Notes: generated from the sequence alone by a model not told the origin. A DNA stretch of 64,000 bases from Balneolales bacterium (GCA_020832405.1 JAFIET010000002.1:1-64000); one strand, 5' to 3'; shown: positions 17,500 to 26,065, counted from the first letter of the stretch. Numbers and translations: made by a program.

Positions 17500-17863
17500 C
17501 AGATTTCAGGGCGTGTTTAATAAGCTCGTTCATAGAAATGAAATTCAGGGCCTCCGCTGCTGTAGCCTCAAGTTCGACCTGCGGCGCACAGCCATGTTCG
17601 AGGGCTTCCTTCCAGCGCAGGGCACACAGGCACCAGCGATCGCCGGCTTTTAGACCAGGAAAACGGTAGTCAGGTCTGGGTGTGATCAGATCGTTACCCC
17701 GGGAAAGAGAGAATTGCAGAAATTCATCGGTCATTACAGCACAAACCACATGCCTGCCTGAATCAAAGGTATCGGTTCGGCAAAGGCCATCTCGATAAAA
17801 ACCGGTAAGAGGATCGGTACAGCAGCTTTTGAGAGGTTCATTAAAAATGTTTTTGTCAGCCAT
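17492..17863 (-). CDS. DUF2237 family protein
   Basis: This small cytoplasmic protein of 123 residues belongs to the widespread uncharacterised DUF2237 family. The hallmark segments are 'LKSCCTDPLTGFYRDGLC', 'VCAVMTDEFLQFSLSRGND', 'RPDYRFPGLKAGDRWCLCA' and 'RWKEALEHG'. The paired cysteines (CC, CLC) suggest metal binding or redox chemistry, but this is inference. Its stop overlaps the start of selO by a few bases, implying translational coupling and perhaps a shared redox role. It diverges from the RES-Xre operon. Confidence 0.88.
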   Translation of the reverse strand: MADKNIFNEPLKSCCTDPLTGFYRDGLCRTDTFDSGRHVVCAVMTDEFLQFSLSRGNDLITPRPDYRFPGLKAGDRWCLCALRWKEALEHGCAPQVELEATAAEALNFISMNELIKHALKSDA

Positions 17864-18030
17864 AGCATAAAATTTGTGATAAAGACAGATAGTAGTTCGA
17901 ATAAAAGGATAAAACAGAGCAGAGCCGGAATCAATTCAAAAAGGCAGGAAATAGGAAAAATAAATTGCAAAACTGGAAAAATGTCTGTAAATTAAAGACA
18001 GAATTCCAGAAGAAGTCAAAAACACCAAAC

Positions 18031-18037
18031 AAGGAGG
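18031..18037 (+). promoter_or_regulatory. strong Shine-Dalgarno before the RES-Xre antitoxin gene
   Basis: AAGGAGG lies 4 nt before the ATG at 18042. Most first-of-operon genes in the window (fbp, icd, fabH, the acyl-CoA synthetase, the amidohydrolase at 19171) have A/T-rich leaders with no such motif, so this site stands out. It may mark a horizontally acquired unit. Confidence 0.7.
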
Positions 18038-18041
18038 TTAC

Positions 18042-18491
18042 ATGTCAGATTCTCACGATGCGCACGAGCTTTCGTGCGCTGTACACTCAGCCGCAGAAAA
18101 ATACGAAATAACCCCCAACAACAATCTCGCCATGGTACACATCGCTCAGGGCGGCCTGCCTGCCTCCTCATTTAACGAACTGCTCCTCATTACCGGCTTC
18201 AGCAAAGATGAGCTCGCAGCCGTGCTCGGTATTTCCTACAAAACCGTGCAGCGCTACGAAAAAGAAAACAAGCGTTTCAACGCCCTCAACAGCGAGCAGC
18301 TGCTCAAAATCATAAGCCTGTACCAAAAAGCCGGCGAAATCTTCGAAGATCTCAACGCCTTCAACCGCTGGCTGCGCAAACCGGCTTATGGCTTAGGTAA
18401 TGAAGTTCCCGTAAGCCTGCTCACAACCTCCGGCGGCATCGATCTCATACGCGAAGAGCTGCTGCGTATCGAGTACGGTGCACTTGCATAA
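18042..18491 (+). CDS. Xre/MbcA/ParS-type antitoxin of a RES-Xre module
   Basis: This 149-residue antitoxin has a central helix-turn-helix ('ELLLITGFSKDELAAVLGISYKTVQRYEK', residues about 45-75). A C-terminal DUF2384-like segment follows ('AGEIFEDLNAFNRWLRKPAYGLGNEVPVSLLTTSGG'), which in this family binds the toxin. The protein would neutralise the downstream RES toxin and repress its own promoter; both are family knowledge. The toxin starts 11 bp after its stop. The promoter must lie in the A/T-rich 17864-18041 gap shared with the divergent DUF2237 gene. Confidence 0.9.
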   Translation: MSDSHDAHELSCAVHSAAEKYEITPNNNLAMVHIAQGGLPASSFNELLLITGFSKDELAAVLGISYKTVQRYEKENKRFNALNSEQLLKIISLYQKAGEIFEDLNAFNRWLRKPAYGLGNEVPVSLLTTSGGIDLIREELLRIEYGALA

Positions 18492-18502
18492 GCCCGAATC
18501 TT

Positions 18503-18946
18503 ATGCTTGTTTACCGTATTACTCTTGCCAAATGGGCCGGCGTGCTCACCGCATCGGGGCAGCCGGCCCGCTGGAACTCGCGGGGCACATTCGTGCTCTA
18601 CACGGCCTCAAGCAGGGCATTGGCCTGCCTCGAAAATGTGGTGCATTTAAGCGGCGAACGAACGGGGCTGCGGTATAAGATCACCGAGATCGAAATTCCG
18701 GACAGCTGTTCAAAGCATATCATTCTGCCGGCGGCATTACCCAAAGGCTGGCATAAACCCGGGAACTATCATCTTTGTCAGCCGTTCGGTGATGACTGGG
18801 CAGCCGCCGCAAAGTCTCTGGTGCTCGTTGTTCCTTCTGCCATTATTCAGGATGAACAAAATATCCTCATCAATACGGCACATCCTCAGCTACCCTTGGT
18901 TAGTGTAACTGATATTCGCGATTTCACATTCGATGAGCGCCTTTAA
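18503..18946 (+). CDS. RES-domain NAD+-degrading toxin
   Basis: RES-domain toxins degrade NAD+, halting growth. The 147-residue protein shows the three blocks that name the fold: Arg in 'VYRITLAKWA', the 'ARWNSRGTFVLYTASSRALACLE' region with its Glu, and Ser in the 'WAAAAKSLVLVVPSAII' segment followed by 'NILINTAHPQ'. All catalytic positions I can identify appear intact. It is paired with the upstream Xre antitoxin as a type II toxin-antitoxin module. No Shine-Dalgarno is obvious in the 11-bp gap, so translation may be coupled. Confidence 0.9.
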   Translation: MLVYRITLAKWAGVLTASGQPARWNSRGTFVLYTASSRALACLENVVHLSGERTGLRYKITEIEIPDSCSKHIILPAALPKGWHKPGNYHLCQPFGDDWAAAAKSLVLVVPSAIIQDEQNILINTAHPQLPLVSVTDIRDFTFDERL

Positions 18947-19170
18947 GAGGGGAGTTGTTCCGGCGGGTTCATTTAAGATTACATTCTGCGGCAGCTGATT
19001 AACATCATTTATCGGCAGCAGTGATGCAGCAAAAGTATTTTCAGAGGTTCAAAAAGAACAGCCGGTATTACTGATGGTGTCATTTTTCCAAACCGGACCG
19101 CGTAAACTAACCGGTTATCTGTCATTTTTTTTACAGATTTCCGGGAAACAACTCAACTAATCAATTCTGT

Positions 19171-22137
19171 ATGATGAACTGCTGCTATGTGAAATCCGGC
19201 CTGAGAAAGGCTGTGTTTGGCTTACTGCTGTTGCTGCTGCCTGTCGGGCTTTTTGCGCAATCGCAAACCTCACCGACTGACGGAATGCGCGACAATACGC
19301 CCGCCGTTTTTGCATTTACGAATGCAACCATAATTACTTCCCCGGGGAACAGCATTGCCGGCGGCACCCTTGTGGTCCGTAACGGCGTGATTGAAGCCGT
19401 GGGTCGCAATGCCCGGATACCGGCCGATGCCCGTGTTTTTGATCTCAGCGGGAAGACGATTTATCCCGGCTTCATCGATCCACATGCCCGGATTGGGATG
19501 CAGGATCCTGAAACGGATCTCGACCGGGGAAATCAGCCCTGGAATCCGCAGCTTCGTGCCCATCTTAGGGCTGAGCAGGTTTTTAATCATGAAAACGACG
19601 GCAGCGAGGCCCTGCGCAAAGCCGGATTTACCGTAGCTGCCGCTGTCCCGGAGCTGGGGATTTTCCGCGGTCAGATGGCTGTGCTCACGCTGAACGACGG
19701 CAGTGCTACCGACCGGACCGTTCGGAGCAGCGTAGCGCAGTCGGTTTCCCTGAACCGCAGTTCTGAGCTTGGTTTTTCCTACCCGACTTCCAACATTGGT
19801 GCGATTGCCCTTATCCGGCAGACCCTCTATGATGCCCGCTGGCATCATGACGCGCATGCTGCCTTCAACCGGAACCCGGCAGGCTTGCAGCGGCCGGAGT
19901 ACAACGCCATGCTCGATGCGCTAAGCACGGCAGCCCGCGGTGAGCGGCCGCTGGTTTTTGAAGCCGGGAGCGATGAGGAAGTGCTTCGTGCCCTGCGGAT
20001 TGCCCGGGAATTTAACAGCACGCTTTGGGTGCGCGGCAGCGGACACGAGTACCGCATGGCGGATTACCTCCGTACCCAGAACTTTTCTCTGATTTTGCCG
20101 CTCAGCTTCCCGGATACGCCCGAAATCGGAACCCCCGAAGATGCATTTAACCGGAACCTTGCTGAGCTTCGGCACTGGTATCTGGCACCAGAAAATCCTG
20201 CGCGGCTTGCGCAGGCAGGCATCCGGTTTTCTTTCACTTCAGACGGACTCAGCAATAAGGCTGATTTCCTTCCGAACCTTCGCAAGGCGGTAGAAGCTGG
20301 TCTGGATGCTGAGACTGCTCTCCGGGCCCTGACCTCACAGCCCGCCGAGCTGCTTGGCATCAGCGCTACGCACGGCACGCTGGAGCGCGGCAAGGCTGCC
20401 CATTTCGTGGTTGCCGATGGCGATATCTTCCATCATAACACCCGCATTATGGATGTGTGGATCGATGGCAGCCGGCACATCATCAATCGCGAGCCGCATC
20501 ATAACCCCGCCGGAAGCTGGGAGCTGGTAAGCAGCGGAAGCCTGTTTGACGGCACCATCACCCTCACCGAAACGCGCGCGGGGCGTTTCAGCGGAAAGCT
20601 GATGATTGGTGAAGAGGAAATCAGCCTGAGCAGCATTTCCTACGACGATAATGCCCGCCGTTTCCGGGCTGATTTTATGCACGACGATATTTCGACCACC
20701 GGTCCGGTGCGGCTTACGGCTTCGTTGAGCGGCGACAGGCTGCACGGCTGGGCTGAAGTTACGGGTCAGGCACGCATCAACTGGCAGGCTACCCGTACCG
20801 CTTACGGCGAACAGCCCGAGCCCCGTGAGCACAAGCCGTTGCGCCGGGATCTCGAGCTGGCCAACGTCAGGCCAAACATGGAGTTCGGGCGGGAAAGCAT
20901 GCCTGAGCAGCCAAGAGCAATTCTGGTACAAAATGCAACCATCTGGACGATGGGCGAGCAGGGTGTGCTTGAAAATGCAGACCTGCTGGTGCGTGACGGA
21001 AAAGTTGCCGAAGTCGGCCGGGATCTGCGTGCCCCTCGCGGCGCGGTCGTGATCGACGCGCAGGGCCGGCACGTAACCCCGGGCCTGATTGATGCTCACC
21101 TGCACTCCGGTGTGGACGGGGTGAATGAGGTTGGAAATGCGATTACCGCAGAAGTTCGCATGGCCGATGTGCTCAACATCAATAATATCTGGATGTATCG
21201 TCAGCTGGCCGGCGGACTTACAACTGCCCACGTAATGCACGGCTCGGCCAATCCGATTGGCGGTCAGAATGTGACGCTGAAAATGCGCTGGGGCGCATTG
21301 TCCCACGATCTGGTGCTGGAAGGCGCACCCCGTACGGTCAAGTTTGCGCTCGGTGAAAACCCCAAGCGTGTAGGCACGGGCCGCTACCCCGATACCCGCA
21401 TGGGCGTGGAGCAGATCATTGCCGACCGCTTCCAAATGGCGAAGGATTACCGGGCCCGCTGGCAGGCCTGGGAAAGCAGCCGCAACCCGACCGGCATCCC
21501 GCCGCGCCGCGATCTCCGGCTTGAAGCGCTGGCAGACATCCTCGACGGAAACATTGATATTCACTCTCACAGCTACCGTCAGGATGAAATCCTGATGCTG
21601 ATGGTACTGGCCGAGGAAGTTGGCTTCGAAGTGAAAGCCTTCCACCATGCGCTCGAAGCCTACAAGGTTGCGCCGGAACTGGCGGAGCGCGGCATCGGCG
21701 CTGTTGTATGGTCGGATTGGGGAGGTTTCAAAATTGAAGCCTACGACAATACCAACTACAACGCCCGGCTTTTGTACGAAGCCGGAGTGGTAACTTCGCT
21801 GCATTCCGACAACAGTCAGATTGCGACCCGGATGAACTGGGAGGCCGCCAAAATGGTGCGAACAGGCCTTGATCCCGAAACGGCGCTGTCGCTGGTAACA
21901 AGCCGCACCGCTGAACTGCTCGGGATTGACCATCTGGTTGGTTCCCTCGAGCCCGGAAAAGATGCCGATTTCGTAATCTGGAGCGGCGATCCGCTTTCCA
22001 CCTTCACCATTGCAGAACAAACCTGGATCGACGGCCGCAGATTTTTCGATATCGAAGAAGATGCCGCTATGCGTGAAGCTGTAGAGCGTGAGCGCGCTGA
22101 ACTCATCCGGCTCATTTTGGAGGTGAAAAATGACTAA
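19171..22137 (+). CDS. secreted double amidohydrolase, first half degenerate
   Basis: This 988-residue exported protein (signal peptide ending near LFAQS, residue 31) contains two amidohydrolase modules. The N-terminal one (about 45-440) keeps the fold but lacks the metal HxH: GFIDPHARIG replaces the usual DxHxH. A beta-rich linker (about 440-560) follows. The C-terminal module (about 580-985) has GLIDAHLHSGVD, a second histidine motif 'DIHSHSYRQDE' and 'TSLHSDNS', so it should be an active metal-dependent hydrolase. Similar paired proteins in Bacteroidota relatives are called imidazolonepropionase-like, but the substrate is unknown; dipeptides or cyclic amides are plausible. It overlaps the next amidohydrolase by 8 bp, indicating an operon and probably a complex. 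Confidence 0.85.
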   Translation: MMNCCYVKSGLRKAVFGLLLLLLPVGLFAQSQTSPTDGMRDNTPAVFAFTNATIITSPGNSIAGGTLVVRNGVIEAVGRNARIPADARVFDLSGKTIYPGFIDPHARIGMQDPETDLDRGNQPWNPQLRAHLRAEQVFNHENDGSEALRKAGFTVAAAVPELGIFRGQMAVLTLNDGSATDRTVRSSVAQSVSLNRSSELGFSYPTSNIGAIALIRQTLYDARWHHDAHAAFNRNPAGLQRPEYNAMLDALSTAARGERPLVFEAGSDEEVLRALRIAREFNSTLWVRGSGHEYRMADYLRTQNFSLILPLSFPDTPEIGTPEDAFNRNLAELRHWYLAPENPARLAQAGIRFSFTSDGLSNKADFLPNLRKAVEAGLDAETALRALTSQPAELLGISATHGTLERGKAAHFVVADGDIFHHNTRIMDVWIDGSRHIINREPHHNPAGSWELVSSGSLFDGTITLTETRAGRFSGKLMIGEEEISLSSISYDDNARRFRADFMHDDISTTGPVRLTASLSGDRLHGWAEVTGQARINWQATRTAYGEQPEPREHKPLRRDLELANVRPNMEFGRESMPEQPRAILVQNATIWTMGEQGVLENADLLVRDGKVAEVGRDLRAPRGAVVIDAQGRHVTPGLIDAHLHSGVDGVNEVGNAITAEVRMADVLNINNIWMYRQLAGGLTTAHVMHGSANPIGGQNVTLKMRWGALSHDLVLEGAPRTVKFALGENPKRVGTGRYPDTRMGVEQIIADRFQMAKDYRARWQAWESSRNPTGIPPRRDLRLEALADILDGNIDIHSHSYRQDEILMLMVLAEEVGFEVKAFHHALEAYKVAPELAERGIGAVVWSDWGGFKIEAYDNTNYNARLLYEAGVVTSLHSDNSQIATRMNWEAAKMVRTGLDPETALSLVTSRTAELLGIDHLVGSLEPGKDADFVIWSGDPLSTFTIAEQTWIDGRRFFDIEEDAAMREAVERERAELIRLILEVKND

Positions 22138-23506
22138 TCCCGATTTTAAATCCACACGCCAAGCTGTTACTGATATGCGTAATCTGAATTTTAACAGGGT
22201 GATGCGGGCCTTTGTGCCGGTTTCGGCCCTCCTGCTCCTGAGCCTGCTGCTGAGCAGTCCTGCCGTTGCGCAGACCCCGGCTGCGCCCCAAAGCCAGCCG
22301 GTTGCCCTCACAGGCGGAACCATACACACCCTCGCCGGTGAAACCGTCGAAAACGGTACCATTCTGTTTGAGAACGGTATCATCACTGCGATTGGCACAG
22401 ATGTCGAACTTCCCGCAGGCACGCTGGTTGAAGACATCACCGGCAAACACGTGTACCCCGGCCTGATTGATGCCTGGAGTCAGATGGGGATTTTTGAAAT
22501 CAGCGCTGTGGAAATGACGCTCGATATCAACGAGGTCGGGCCGATCAATCCTAACGTTCGGGTTGAGCGGGCTTTCCATGCAGCAAGCCGGCACATTGGT
22601 GTTGCGCGCTCAGCAGGGGTAACTACCTCGGTTACCACACCCGGCGGCGGCTGGGGCAGTCCGCTGATTGCCGGTCAGTCAGCCGCGATGATGATGGACG
22701 GCTGGACCTGGGAAGAAATGACGCTTCAGGCAGGCCTTGGCATGATGGTGAGCTGGCCAAATCCGGGAAATGCCCGGAACTATGCGCGTCAGCTTGGTGA
22801 GCTGCGTGATGCCTTTGCCGATGCCCGGGCTTACATGACCGCCGTGCGGGCACATGAGGCCGGCAATGCCCCCCGCCATGATTTTGATTCCCGCTGGCAT
22901 GCCATGATGCCGGTACTTGACGGCGATATGCCGGTCGTGGTAGGCGCCAACGATATGCGGCAGATACAGGATGCGATTACCTGGGCTCAGGAAGAAGGCG
23001 TTCGCCTGATTATTCTGGGCGGCCGCGATGCGCACCTGGTGACCGAGCACCTTATCGCTTATGAAGTGCCGGTGCTCATTACAACGGTTCAGTCGTCGCC
23101 TTCGCGCTGGTGGGAGCCGTACAATGCCTGGTACGAACTTCCGGCGCAGCTGCACCGGGCCGGCGTTACCTTTGCAATTGCCGGTTCGAACAACGCGGCG
23201 AACGTGAACCGCCTTCCTTTTGAGGCCGGTACGGCAGCTGCTTTTGGTCTGCCGGTTGAGGAAGCCCTCAAATCACTGACCGTTTATCCGGCTCAGATTT
23301 TCGGCCTCGATGACCGTATCGGAAGCCTGCAGCCCGGCTTGCATGCCGACCTGCTGATTACAACCGGAAACCCGATCGAGTACAGCACCCGCGTTGAGCA
23401 GGTGTACGTGCAGGGGCGCAAGAGCGACATGAACGACATGCACCGCCAGTTTTTTCAGCGGTACTCTGAAAAAATCAGGCAGCGTCAGGCGGCTTCAGGC
23501 CGTTAA
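22130..23506 (+). CDS. secreted amidohydrolase-fold protein without HxH
   Basis: This 458-residue exported partner of the preceding gene has a signal peptide running to SSPAVAQ. The amidohydrolase fold is recognisable ('GGTIHTLAGETVENGTILFENG', 'GKHVYPGLIDAW', 'LTVYPAQIFGLDDRIGSLQPG', 'ADLLITTGNPIEYSTRVEQVY'). However, the metal site reads DAWSQMG instead of DxHxH, so this chain is probably not catalytic on its own. GGAGG at 22119-22123, 6 nt before the ATG at 22130, supports that start inside the upstream gene. An alternative ATG at 22175 would give a more typical signal-peptide n-region. A role as a structural or regulatory subunit is inferred. Confidence 0.82.
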   Translation: MTNPDFKSTRQAVTDMRNLNFNRVMRAFVPVSALLLLSLLLSSPAVAQTPAAPQSQPVALTGGTIHTLAGETVENGTILFENGIITAIGTDVELPAGTLVEDITGKHVYPGLIDAWSQMGIFEISAVEMTLDINEVGPINPNVRVERAFHAASRHIGVARSAGVTTSVTTPGGGWGSPLIAGQSAAMMMDGWTWEEMTLQAGLGMMVSWPNPGNARNYARQLGELRDAFADARAYMTAVRAHEAGNAPRHDFDSRWHAMMPVLDGDMPVVVGANDMRQIQDAITWAQEEGVRLIILGGRDAHLVTEHLIAYEVPVLITTVQSSPSRWWEPYNAWYELPAQLHRAGVTFAIAGSNNAANVNRLPFEAGTAAAFGLPVEEALKSLTVYPAQIFGLDDRIGSLQPGLHADLLITTGNPIEYSTRVEQVYVQGRKSDMNDMHRQFFQRYSEKIRQRQAASGR

Positions 23507-23531
23507 GCTTTAAGGCTGATTTGCTTAACCA

Positions 23532-23569
23532 AAAACGGGCTTTCCGAACTGATTCGGAAAGCCCGTTTT
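23532..23569 (+). terminator. Rho-independent terminator of the amidohydrolase operon
   Basis: A perfect 17-bp stem with a ctga tetraloop (aaaacgggctttccgaa with ttcggaaagcccgtttt) starts about 25 bp after the stop codon. It is the strongest hairpin of its kind in the window. Confidence 0.92.
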
Positions 23570-23623
23570 GTTTGGGATGAACTGATATTTGCCACAGTTT
23601 TCAACTTAGATACTCGATACACT

Positions 23624-23639
23624 GTACGGAATTACGTAC
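23624..23639. promoter_or_regulatory. candidate YefM operator
   Basis: GTACG-N6-CGTAC forms an inverted repeat about 25 bp before the antitoxin ATG, and CGTACG within it is itself palindromic. In E. coli, YefM binds palindromes with a TGTACA core; the left arm here reads TGTACG. This suggests autoregulation by the antitoxin, but the match is partial. Confidence 0.45.
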
Positions 23640-23664
23640 GCTAATCGACGGTATCAATCCAATA

Positions 23665-23916
23665 ATGAAAACCATGAAAACACTTTCAGCTTCAAAAGCC
23701 AGAAAAGAAATCTATCGCCTGATCGATCATGCAGCTGATACGCATGAACCAATACTAATTACCGGTAAACGCTCAAACGCTATTCTTGTAAGTGAGGAAT
23801 ACTGGCGCGCCATTCAGGATACTTTGTATCTGATCTCTGTTTCCGGGATGGCTGATTCTATCAAAGAAGGCCTGAACACCCCTCTGGATGAGACCGATGA
23901 TGAGTTAGACTGGTGA
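23665..23916 (+). CDS. yefM: Phd/YefM family antitoxin
   Basis: This 83-residue antitoxin has an N-terminal DNA-binding Phd/YefM fold ('TLSASKARKEIYRLIDHAADTHEPILITGKRSNAILVSEEYW'). An acidic C-terminal tail ('ETDDELDW') would wrap the toxin. It would neutralise the YoeB-type toxin and repress the operon with it. The stop codon overlaps the toxin GTG start by 4 bp. An ATG four codons in is an alternative start. Length and sequence are normal. Confidence 0.92.
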   Translation: MKTMKTLSASKARKEIYRLIDHAADTHEPILITGKRSNAILVSEEYWRAIQDTLYLISVSGMADSIKEGLNTPLDETDDELDW

Positions 23917-24176
23917 GCACCTATCAACTTGATTTTACAAAAAAGACAACAAATCCCGGGAAAGCTGCTTCATCAGGGTTGAAGCCCAAAGTTGAAGAGT
24001 TGCTTCAGATTCTTCGGGAAAATCCGTTTCAAAAGTATCCGCCTTTTGAAAAATTGGTTGGGGAGTTGGCCGGACCTTACTCAAGAAGAATAAATATCCA
24101 ACACAGATTGGTTTATCAGGTTTATCCGGAGGAAAAAGTCGTCAAGGTCATTCGGATTTGGACTCATTACGACTAA
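23913..24176 (+). CDS. yoeB: YoeB/Txe family mRNA-cleaving toxin
   Basis: This ribosome-dependent endoribonuclease of the RelE superfamily is 87 residues long. The conserved C-terminal part reads 'PFEKLVGELAGPYSRRINIQHRLVYQVY' and ends IWTHYD. Glu of the EKLVGEL stretch, Arg of SRRIN and the terminal His-Tyr pair are the known catalytic positions in YoeB, and all are present, so it is probably active. The start is GTG in a GTGA overlap with the antitoxin stop, which implies translational coupling and a lower toxin rate. Confidence 0.93.
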   Translation: MSTYQLDFTKKTTNPGKAASSGLKPKVEELLQILRENPFQKYPPFEKLVGELAGPYSRRINIQHRLVYQVYPEEKVVKVIRIWTHYD

Positions 24177-24316
24177 GTTATTCTGTCAGAACTACACCGC
24201 TCCAATGATCCATGAATCAAACTGTCGGGCTCACATTTTTGCTGAATGAAAGGCTTAGCCGCTCCGCAGTTTAAAAAAGCAGTGTACTTGTTTTCCGGGC
24301 TCAGTTGTGCTCCGGG

Positions 24317-24787
24317 CTATTCCGCTGAGGGGGTTGTTTCCTTTAGTTTTTTCAGCGCAACGGAGTTCATGCAGTAGCGCAGGCCGGTCGGTTTGGGTCC
24401 GTCGGGGAACACGTGGCCGAGGTGTGCATCGCAGGTGTTGCACAGGGTTTCGACGCGCACCATGCCGAAGCTGCGGTCAACTTTGTAGCGGATGGCGTTT
24501 TCAGTAGCGGGACGGGTGAAGCTTGGCCAGCCGGTGCCGGACTCAAACTTCTCGGCTGCATCGAAAAGCAGGGTGTCGCAGCAGACGCAGGCGTAGCGGC
24601 CGGGCCCGAAGCTGTGGCAGTGTTCGCCGCTGAACGGGCGCTCGGTGCCGTGTTTGCGGGTTACGTGAAAGGCCTCATCGCTGAGCAGTGCTTTCCACTC
24701 GGCTTCGGTTTTTTCTACCCTGCGTTCAGGTTCGGGGTTGCCTTTGTCGGCGTAGCTGAGAATGGTTTTCCAGTTGAGTTCGCTCAT
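24317..24787 (-). CDS. msrB: peptide methionine-R-sulfoxide reductase
   Basis: This enzyme reduces the R-epimer of methionine sulfoxide in proteins, using thioredoxin. The 156-residue sequence has the zinc-binding CxxC pairs (CVCC and CNTC), 'KFESGTGWPSFTRP', 'HLGHVFPDGP' and the catalytic cysteine in RYCMNSVAL. It has no signal peptide, so it acts in the cytoplasm. It is a single gene between the toxin-antitoxin pair and the threonine catabolic genes. The length is normal for the MsrB family. Confidence 0.95.
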   Translation of the reverse strand: MSELNWKTILSYADKGNPEPERRVEKTEAEWKALLSDEAFHVTRKHGTERPFSGEHCHSFGPGRYACVCCDTLLFDAAEKFESGTGWPSFTRPATENAIRYKVDRSFGMVRVETLCNTCDAHLGHVFPDGPKPTGLRYCMNSVALKKLKETTPSAE

Positions 24788-25037
24788 GGGATATTTTTTT
24801 GATTTAAAGATTACGCAGTTGAAAACGAACCTCAGCTCTTAATTCATTCCTTACTGATGGTGCGCGGGCCGGATGAAAGGGTAATTAATTCGAAGCAGTA
24901 CTGAGTGCTTGCATGGCAACAGAAAAAGGCCGGGATGCCTTCTCTGTATTGAATGAGGTTTGGGATGCACTGCCGACGAGCCCTTCGGAGAGTGAACAAG
25001 CCACAAAGCTTATTCCGGATTCGGAGTTTTGAGCTGC

Positions 25038-25064
25038 CCGGAAACACATCCCCCGATAAAAAAA
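25038..25064 (-). repeat. dispersed GGGGATGTG repeat, copy after tdh
   Basis: Read on the minus strand, the sequence directly after the tdh stop codon is a T-run followed by atcgggggatgtgtttccgg. The same arrangement (stop, T-run, atcgggggatgtgcttccgg) follows the HD-domain gene at 42705-42731. This points to a short repeat inserted at, or derived from, gene 3' ends. Confidence 0.6.
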
Positions 25065-25068
25065 CAGA

Positions 25069-26019
25069 CTAAGTGTTTTGCCAGTAGTCGGGGATCCGGC
25101 TGAGCATTTCGGCAGTCATGGCGTCGAGGTCGAAGTCCGGCTTCCAGTTCCAGTCGGCGCGGGCGATGGCGTCGTCGATGCTGTTGGGCCAGGAGTCGGC
25201 AATTTGCTGCCGGTAGTCGGGTTCGTAGCTGATTTCGAAGCCGGGGAGGTGGCGGCGGATGGCCGCTGCGATCTCGGCCGGACTGAAGCTCATGGCTCCG
25301 AGGTTGTAGCTCGTGCGCACCGTGAGCCGGTCGGCAGGGGCGCTCATGAGGTCGATGGTGGCTTTTACGGCGTCATCCATGTACATCATGGGCAGGCGGG
25401 TTCCGGCGCTGAGGAAGCATTCGAAGGGTTCGCCGGCCAGGGCCTTGTGGTAGATATCTACGGCGTAGTCGGTGGTGCCGCCGCCGGGCAGGGTTTTGTA
25501 GCCGATGAGGCCGGGGTAGCGCAGGCTGCGAATATCAACGCCGAAGGTGCGGTGGTAGTAGGCGCACCACTGTTCGCCGGTGAGCTTGTTGATGCCGTAC
25601 ACGGTTGTGGGGTTGCAGGGGCTGTTCTGCGGGGTGAGGTCAGCATCGGCATCCGGACCAAAAACGGCGATGGAGCTGGGCCAGAATACGCGGTTCAGTT
25701 TTTGATCGCGCGCGATGTTGAGGATGTGATGGAGGCTGCCGATGTTGAGCTTGCGTGCCAGGGGGATGTCTTTTTCCGCACGGGCAGAGAGCAGCGCGGC
25801 GAGGTGGTAAATTTGCGTGATGCCGTGCCGTTTCACGCAGTCGAGAATGGCGGCTTCGTCGGTAACGTCGAGGATTTCGAAGGGCCCGTTTTTGAGCTCG
25901 CCCTCGGCCTGACGGATGTCGGTGGCTATAACGGCTTCAGCGCCGAGCTGCGCGCGAAGTTTGCTGATAATTTCTACCCCAAGCTGACCGGCTGCGCCGG
26001 TAAACAGAATTTTTTCCAT
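25069..26019 (-). CDS. tdh: L-threonine 3-dehydrogenase, SDR type
   Basis: This enzyme oxidises L-threonine with NAD+ to 2-amino-3-ketobutyrate. It belongs to the short GalE-like SDR class known from Flavobacterium and some archaea, not to the zinc alcohol-dehydrogenase class. Evidence includes the NAD loop GAAGQLGVE, 'FWPSSIAVFGP', the catalytic 'TVYGINKLTGE' (Tyr-x-x-x-Lys), 'LRYPGLIGYKTLPGGGTTDYA' and 'PMMYMDDAVKATIDLM'. The length of 316 residues is normal. It lies 46 bp after kbl on the same strand, so the product is passed straight to that enzyme. Confidence 0.95.
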   Translation of the reverse strand: MEKILFTGAAGQLGVEIISKLRAQLGAEAVIATDIRQAEGELKNGPFEILDVTDEAAILDCVKRHGITQIYHLAALLSARAEKDIPLARKLNIGSLHHILNIARDQKLNRVFWPSSIAVFGPDADADLTPQNSPCNPTTVYGINKLTGEQWCAYYHRTFGVDIRSLRYPGLIGYKTLPGGGTTDYAVDIYHKALAGEPFECFLSAGTRLPMMYMDDAVKATIDLMSAPADRLTVRTSYNLGAMSFSPAEIAAAIRRHLPGFEISYEPDYRQQIADSWPNSIDDAIARADWNWKPDFDLDAMTAEMLSRIPDYWQNT

Positions 26020-26065
26020 AAGTTGCGTGTAGTGAGTCGAATCAGGTGGTTGAACTGCTTTGGTT

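Noticed and set aside
20335-22446. 703-codon minus-strand open frame opposite the amidohydrolase genes
   Set aside because: It is antisense to two clearly real overlapping genes and shows no domain or start signal.
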